DNA of 7,870 nt from the NCBI GenBank assembly GCA_031273365.1, contig JAISSA010000114.1:1-7870 (forward strand), given 5' to 3'. This stretch comes from Synergistaceae bacterium. GTDB lineage: Bacteria > Synergistota > Synergistia > Synergistales > Aminobacteriaceae. The position numbers and the translations under genes were made by a program. Positions 6,226 to 7,870 of this stretch are shown one piece after another (within the stretch, counting starts at the first letter, position 1; every line of letters starts with the position of its first letter). The notes below the pieces were generated by a model. It did no database searches, was not told where the DNA came from, and worked only from the letters and a program-made list of their open reading frames with translations.

Positions 6226-7620
6226 TTGGTAGGAATAAAACAGCGCTATCAGGTACTTGACGGCTTTTCTGTAGTCCTCGACGCGGAGGTTTTCGTCGGG
6301 GGAGTGGTGGTTGCCTCCCGGATGGCTGGGGCCGATGCCGGCTATGGGCATTGTGGGCCACGCGTCCCGGAAGACGTCGGCGGGGCCGGCCCCGAGCTGA
6401 GTCAGCTCCACGACCAGCGGCTTGCCGAACACCGCCTCGGCCGCCTGGTTGGCGCGATGCCTGAAAGGGGTGTCGACAGGCGTGCGGACCGGGCGGTTGA
6501 ACCCGCCGTGGGTCTTCACCTCCACGTCGGAGAACCCGTGCGCGTCCAGGTGCCGTCTCAGCCGCGTCTCCAGTTTCGCGGGGTCCTGGTCCGGGACCAG
6601 ATAAAAGCTGACGCGGGCGTACGCCTTGTGGGGGACGATGCCTCGGACGCCGTCGTGGACTTCGCCCGATTCGAGTCCGCATATGGAGATGGAGGGCTCC
6701 ATGCATATCCGGCGTTTCAGTTCGTCGCCGGAGGCGTTTCGGAGGTAGTCCTTGAAGCCGACTTTTTTCTTGAGGCTCTCCTCGTCATAGGGGAAGGCGC
6801 GCAGCACCTCCAGGTCGGCCTCGCTGGGCGGCCGCGCCTCGTCGTAAAAGCCCTCGATCGCGATTTTCTCGTCGGGGGTCTTGAGGGACGCCAGCGCCCA
6901 CACCAGACGCCAGGACGCGCTCGGGACGATCGCCCCCATGCGCCCGTGAACGTCCGTGTCGGATGTCCTGACGCTCAGGTCGAAGGCCATCCCGCCCCGC
7001 ACGCCCAATCTGAGCCACATGCGGCCGGCGTCGTCGTTTCGGCCGCTCTCCCAGATGCAGACGTCGGCTCTCGTCATTTCGCGGAAGGCCTCGGCGTTCT
7101 CTCGGGCGAAGCGGTGGAGCGAGGGGCTCGACGTTTCCTCGTCGCCCTCCGCGAGAAACTTCACCCGAACCGGCAGCCGGCCTTCGGCGGCGAGCGTGGC
7201 CTGTACGGCGTGAAGCCGCGAGTAGAGCGGCCCCTTATTGTCGGAAACCCCTCTGCCGTACAATTTTCCCTCTATGGCTCGAAGGTCGAACGGGTTGGGG
7301 ATGCGCCAGTTTTCGTATTTTCCGGGCTCCACCACGTCGTAGTGGTTGTAGAACAGCAGCGCCGCCTCGCCTTCCCCTCCCGTGTCCGCGGTGATGATCG
7401 CGTTTCCCCCCTCGACCTCATGAACCGTCGGTTCGAGCCCGACGCGCTTCATTTTGGAGATGAGGCAACGGCGAGTGCCCTCCAGCCCCTCCGGGTTTCC
7501 GGCCGTGCTGGGGAACGCGCACACCTCCCTCAAGTCCTCGAGCATCTCGTCGAAGTGGTCGTCCACGTAATCGAAAGCCTTTTGACATTTTCGCGGCCAC
7601 TCGCCTTTCAAATCCACCAT
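6223..7620 (-). CDS. M20 family metallopeptidase (dipeptidase, carnosinase-like)
   Basis: This 465-residue cytoplasmic two-metal peptidase probably cleaves dipeptides or short peptides delivered by the adjacent transporter. Likely metal ligands fit the M20 pattern: His93 and Asp95 in YNHYDVVEP, bridging Asp127 in YGRGVSDNKG, the Glu161-Glu162 pair in EGDEETSS (Glu161 the general base, Glu162 a ligand), Glu191 in ADVCIWESG, and His439 in GGNHHSPDENL. The lid/dimerisation domain occupies about 205-375; His225 in DVHGRMGA corresponds to the conserved lid histidine, with Gly where many relatives have Ser. There is no signal peptide. The ATG at 7620-7618 follows a strong GGGAGGAGGGGG site, and a candidate promoter lies about 55 bp upstream, so this appears to be the first gene of the operon. 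The TAA is 67 bp before the binding-protein start. The overall layout resembles carnosinase/DUG1-type dipeptidases, but a deacylase or desuccinylase role cannot be excluded. Confidence 0.9.
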   Translation of the reverse strand: MVDLKGEWPRKCQKAFDYVDDHFDEMLEDLREVCAFPSTAGNPEGLEGTRRCLISKMKRVGLEPTVHEVEGGNAIITADTGGEGEAALLFYNHYDVVEPGKYENWRIPNPFDLRAIEGKLYGRGVSDNKGPLYSRLHAVQATLAAEGRLPVRVKFLAEGDEETSSPSLHRFARENAEAFREMTRADVCIWESGRNDDAGRMWLRLGVRGGMAFDLSVRTSDTDVHGRMGAIVPSASWRLVWALASLKTPDEKIAIEGFYDEARPPSEADLEVLRAFPYDEESLKKKVGFKDYLRNASGDELKRRICMEPSISICGLESGEVHDGVRGIVPHKAYARVSFYLVPDQDPAKLETRLRRHLDAHGFSDVEVKTHGGFNRPVRTPVDTPFRHRANQAAEAVFGKPLVVELTQLGAGPADVFRDAWPTMPIAGIGPSHPGGNHHSPDENLRVEDYRKAVKYLIALFYSYQ

Positions 7621-7674
7621 CGAGCCCCCTCCTCCCGCCTTTTTACTTTTTCGCCTTTTTCTCTACATCGCTTC

Positions 7675-7705
7675 ATTATAACGCATCGCTTTGATTATGA
7701 CGCAA
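7675..7705 (-). promoter_or_regulatory. Candidate operon promoter
   Basis: Read leftward, a perfect -10 hexamer TATAAT lies at 7680-7675. A TTGCGT at 7705-7700 could be the -35, with a long 19-bp spacer. Transcription would start near 7668, leaving a leader of about 48 bases before the peptidase ATG. An 8-bp direct repeat (CATCGCTT on the + strand, at 7666-7673 and 7684-7691, 18 bp apart) brackets the -10 and could be an operator. The -10 match is strong; the -35 and the operator are tentative. Confidence 0.5.
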
Positions 7706-7754
7706 TGACGCGAGCCTTTTCGTCTGGGGGGATAAGAGCGTGGATAAGAAGATC

Positions 7755-7789
7755 ACTGTTGTCAACTTAAGCTAAACGACAGTTTTTTT
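7755..7789 (+). terminator. Hairpin with T-run (possible rho-independent terminator or element end)
   Basis: ACTGTTGT (7755-7762) pairs with ACGACAGT (7776-7783) over 8 bp, including one G-U pair that forms only in the + strand RNA. The loop is 13 bases and the stem runs directly into seven Ts (7783-7789). No rightward gene is visible to its left, so its purpose is unclear. It may end antisense transcription, or it may be the terminal repeat of a mobile element to the right. Confidence 0.35.
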
Positions 7790-7833
7790 AGTCATGTAAA
7801 AGCGTTTTTTCCTTGGTCCCTTTCGCTGAGGCG

Positions 7834-7853
7834 ATCGATTGGGTACAATCGAT
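7834..7853. repeat. 20-bp perfect palindrome
   Basis: ATCGATTG (7834-7841) and CAATCGAT (7846-7853) are perfect inverted arms around GGTA. A TACAAT hexamer (7844-7849) inside the right arm could be a -10 for a rightward gene, but its -35 (TTTCGC at 7821-7826) is poor. The site could be an operator or a hairpin at the start of whatever lies beyond the right edge. Open frames exist on both strands here, but none can be supported as a gene. Confidence 0.4.
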
Positions 7854-7870
7854 ACCGGTCGTTGAGCTAT

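Noticed and set aside
7772..7870. Minus-strand frame open from the right edge to a TAG, with a basic 32-residue tail (ends MTKKTVV)
   Set aside because: Other frames on both strands are also open for about 25-30 codons here, so an open frame is no evidence. No family motif is recognisable. It could be a transposase end, but that needs sequence beyond the window.
1..7870. CRISPR array, tRNA or rRNA gene, integrase or intact insertion sequence
   Set aside because: No regularly spaced repeats, no tRNA T-loop or cloverleaf pattern, no rRNA motifs and no recombinase signature were seen on either strand.

Overview
The window is dominated by one leftward (minus-strand) operon from a GC-rich bacterium. 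It encodes a family M20 metallopeptidase followed by a complete dipeptide/oligopeptide ABC importer. In transcription order the genes are M20 peptidase (7620-6223), periplasmic substrate-binding protein (6155-4569), permease 1 (4525-3560), permease 2 (3563-2649), ATPase 1 (2630-1626) and ATPase 2 (1629-679). The genes are tightly packed, with two 4-bp start/stop overlaps and gaps of 18, 43 and 67 bp. Strong GGAGG-type ribosome binding sites precede most starts. The set reads as a peptide-scavenging unit: the binding protein captures peptides, the two permeases and two ATPases import them, and the cytoplasmic peptidase cleaves them to amino acids. A peptide-fermenting anaerobe such as a member of the Synergistota would fit, but this is only an impression from protein style and base composition, not a phylogenetic result.

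Left of the operon (about 1-690) the DNA is clearly AT-richer: 22 of 60 bases are G or C in 241-300, against 35 of 60 in 1561-1620. It holds a cysteine-rich protein of about 130 residues that I do not recognise (230-637 or 230-619). It also holds the first 14 codons of a MazE/AbrB-type antitoxin running off the left edge, with a perfect inverted repeat over its promoter. This part looks like an accessory segment joined to the operon, and a toxin-antitoxin pair probably begins here.

Right of the operon (7621-7870) lie a candidate operon promoter, a hairpin with a T-run read on the + strand, and a 20-bp perfect palindrome. No gene can be supported there, though frames are open at the edge.

Most of the window is conventional. 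I see no clearly novel biological system. The points that deserve a second look are the partial antitoxin with its operator, the unknown cysteine-rich protein and the duplication over its start, the repeated AAAAGCGT/cre-like motif before the binding-protein gene, the altered ABC signature motif in ATPase 2, and the matched four-cysteine tails of both ATPases.
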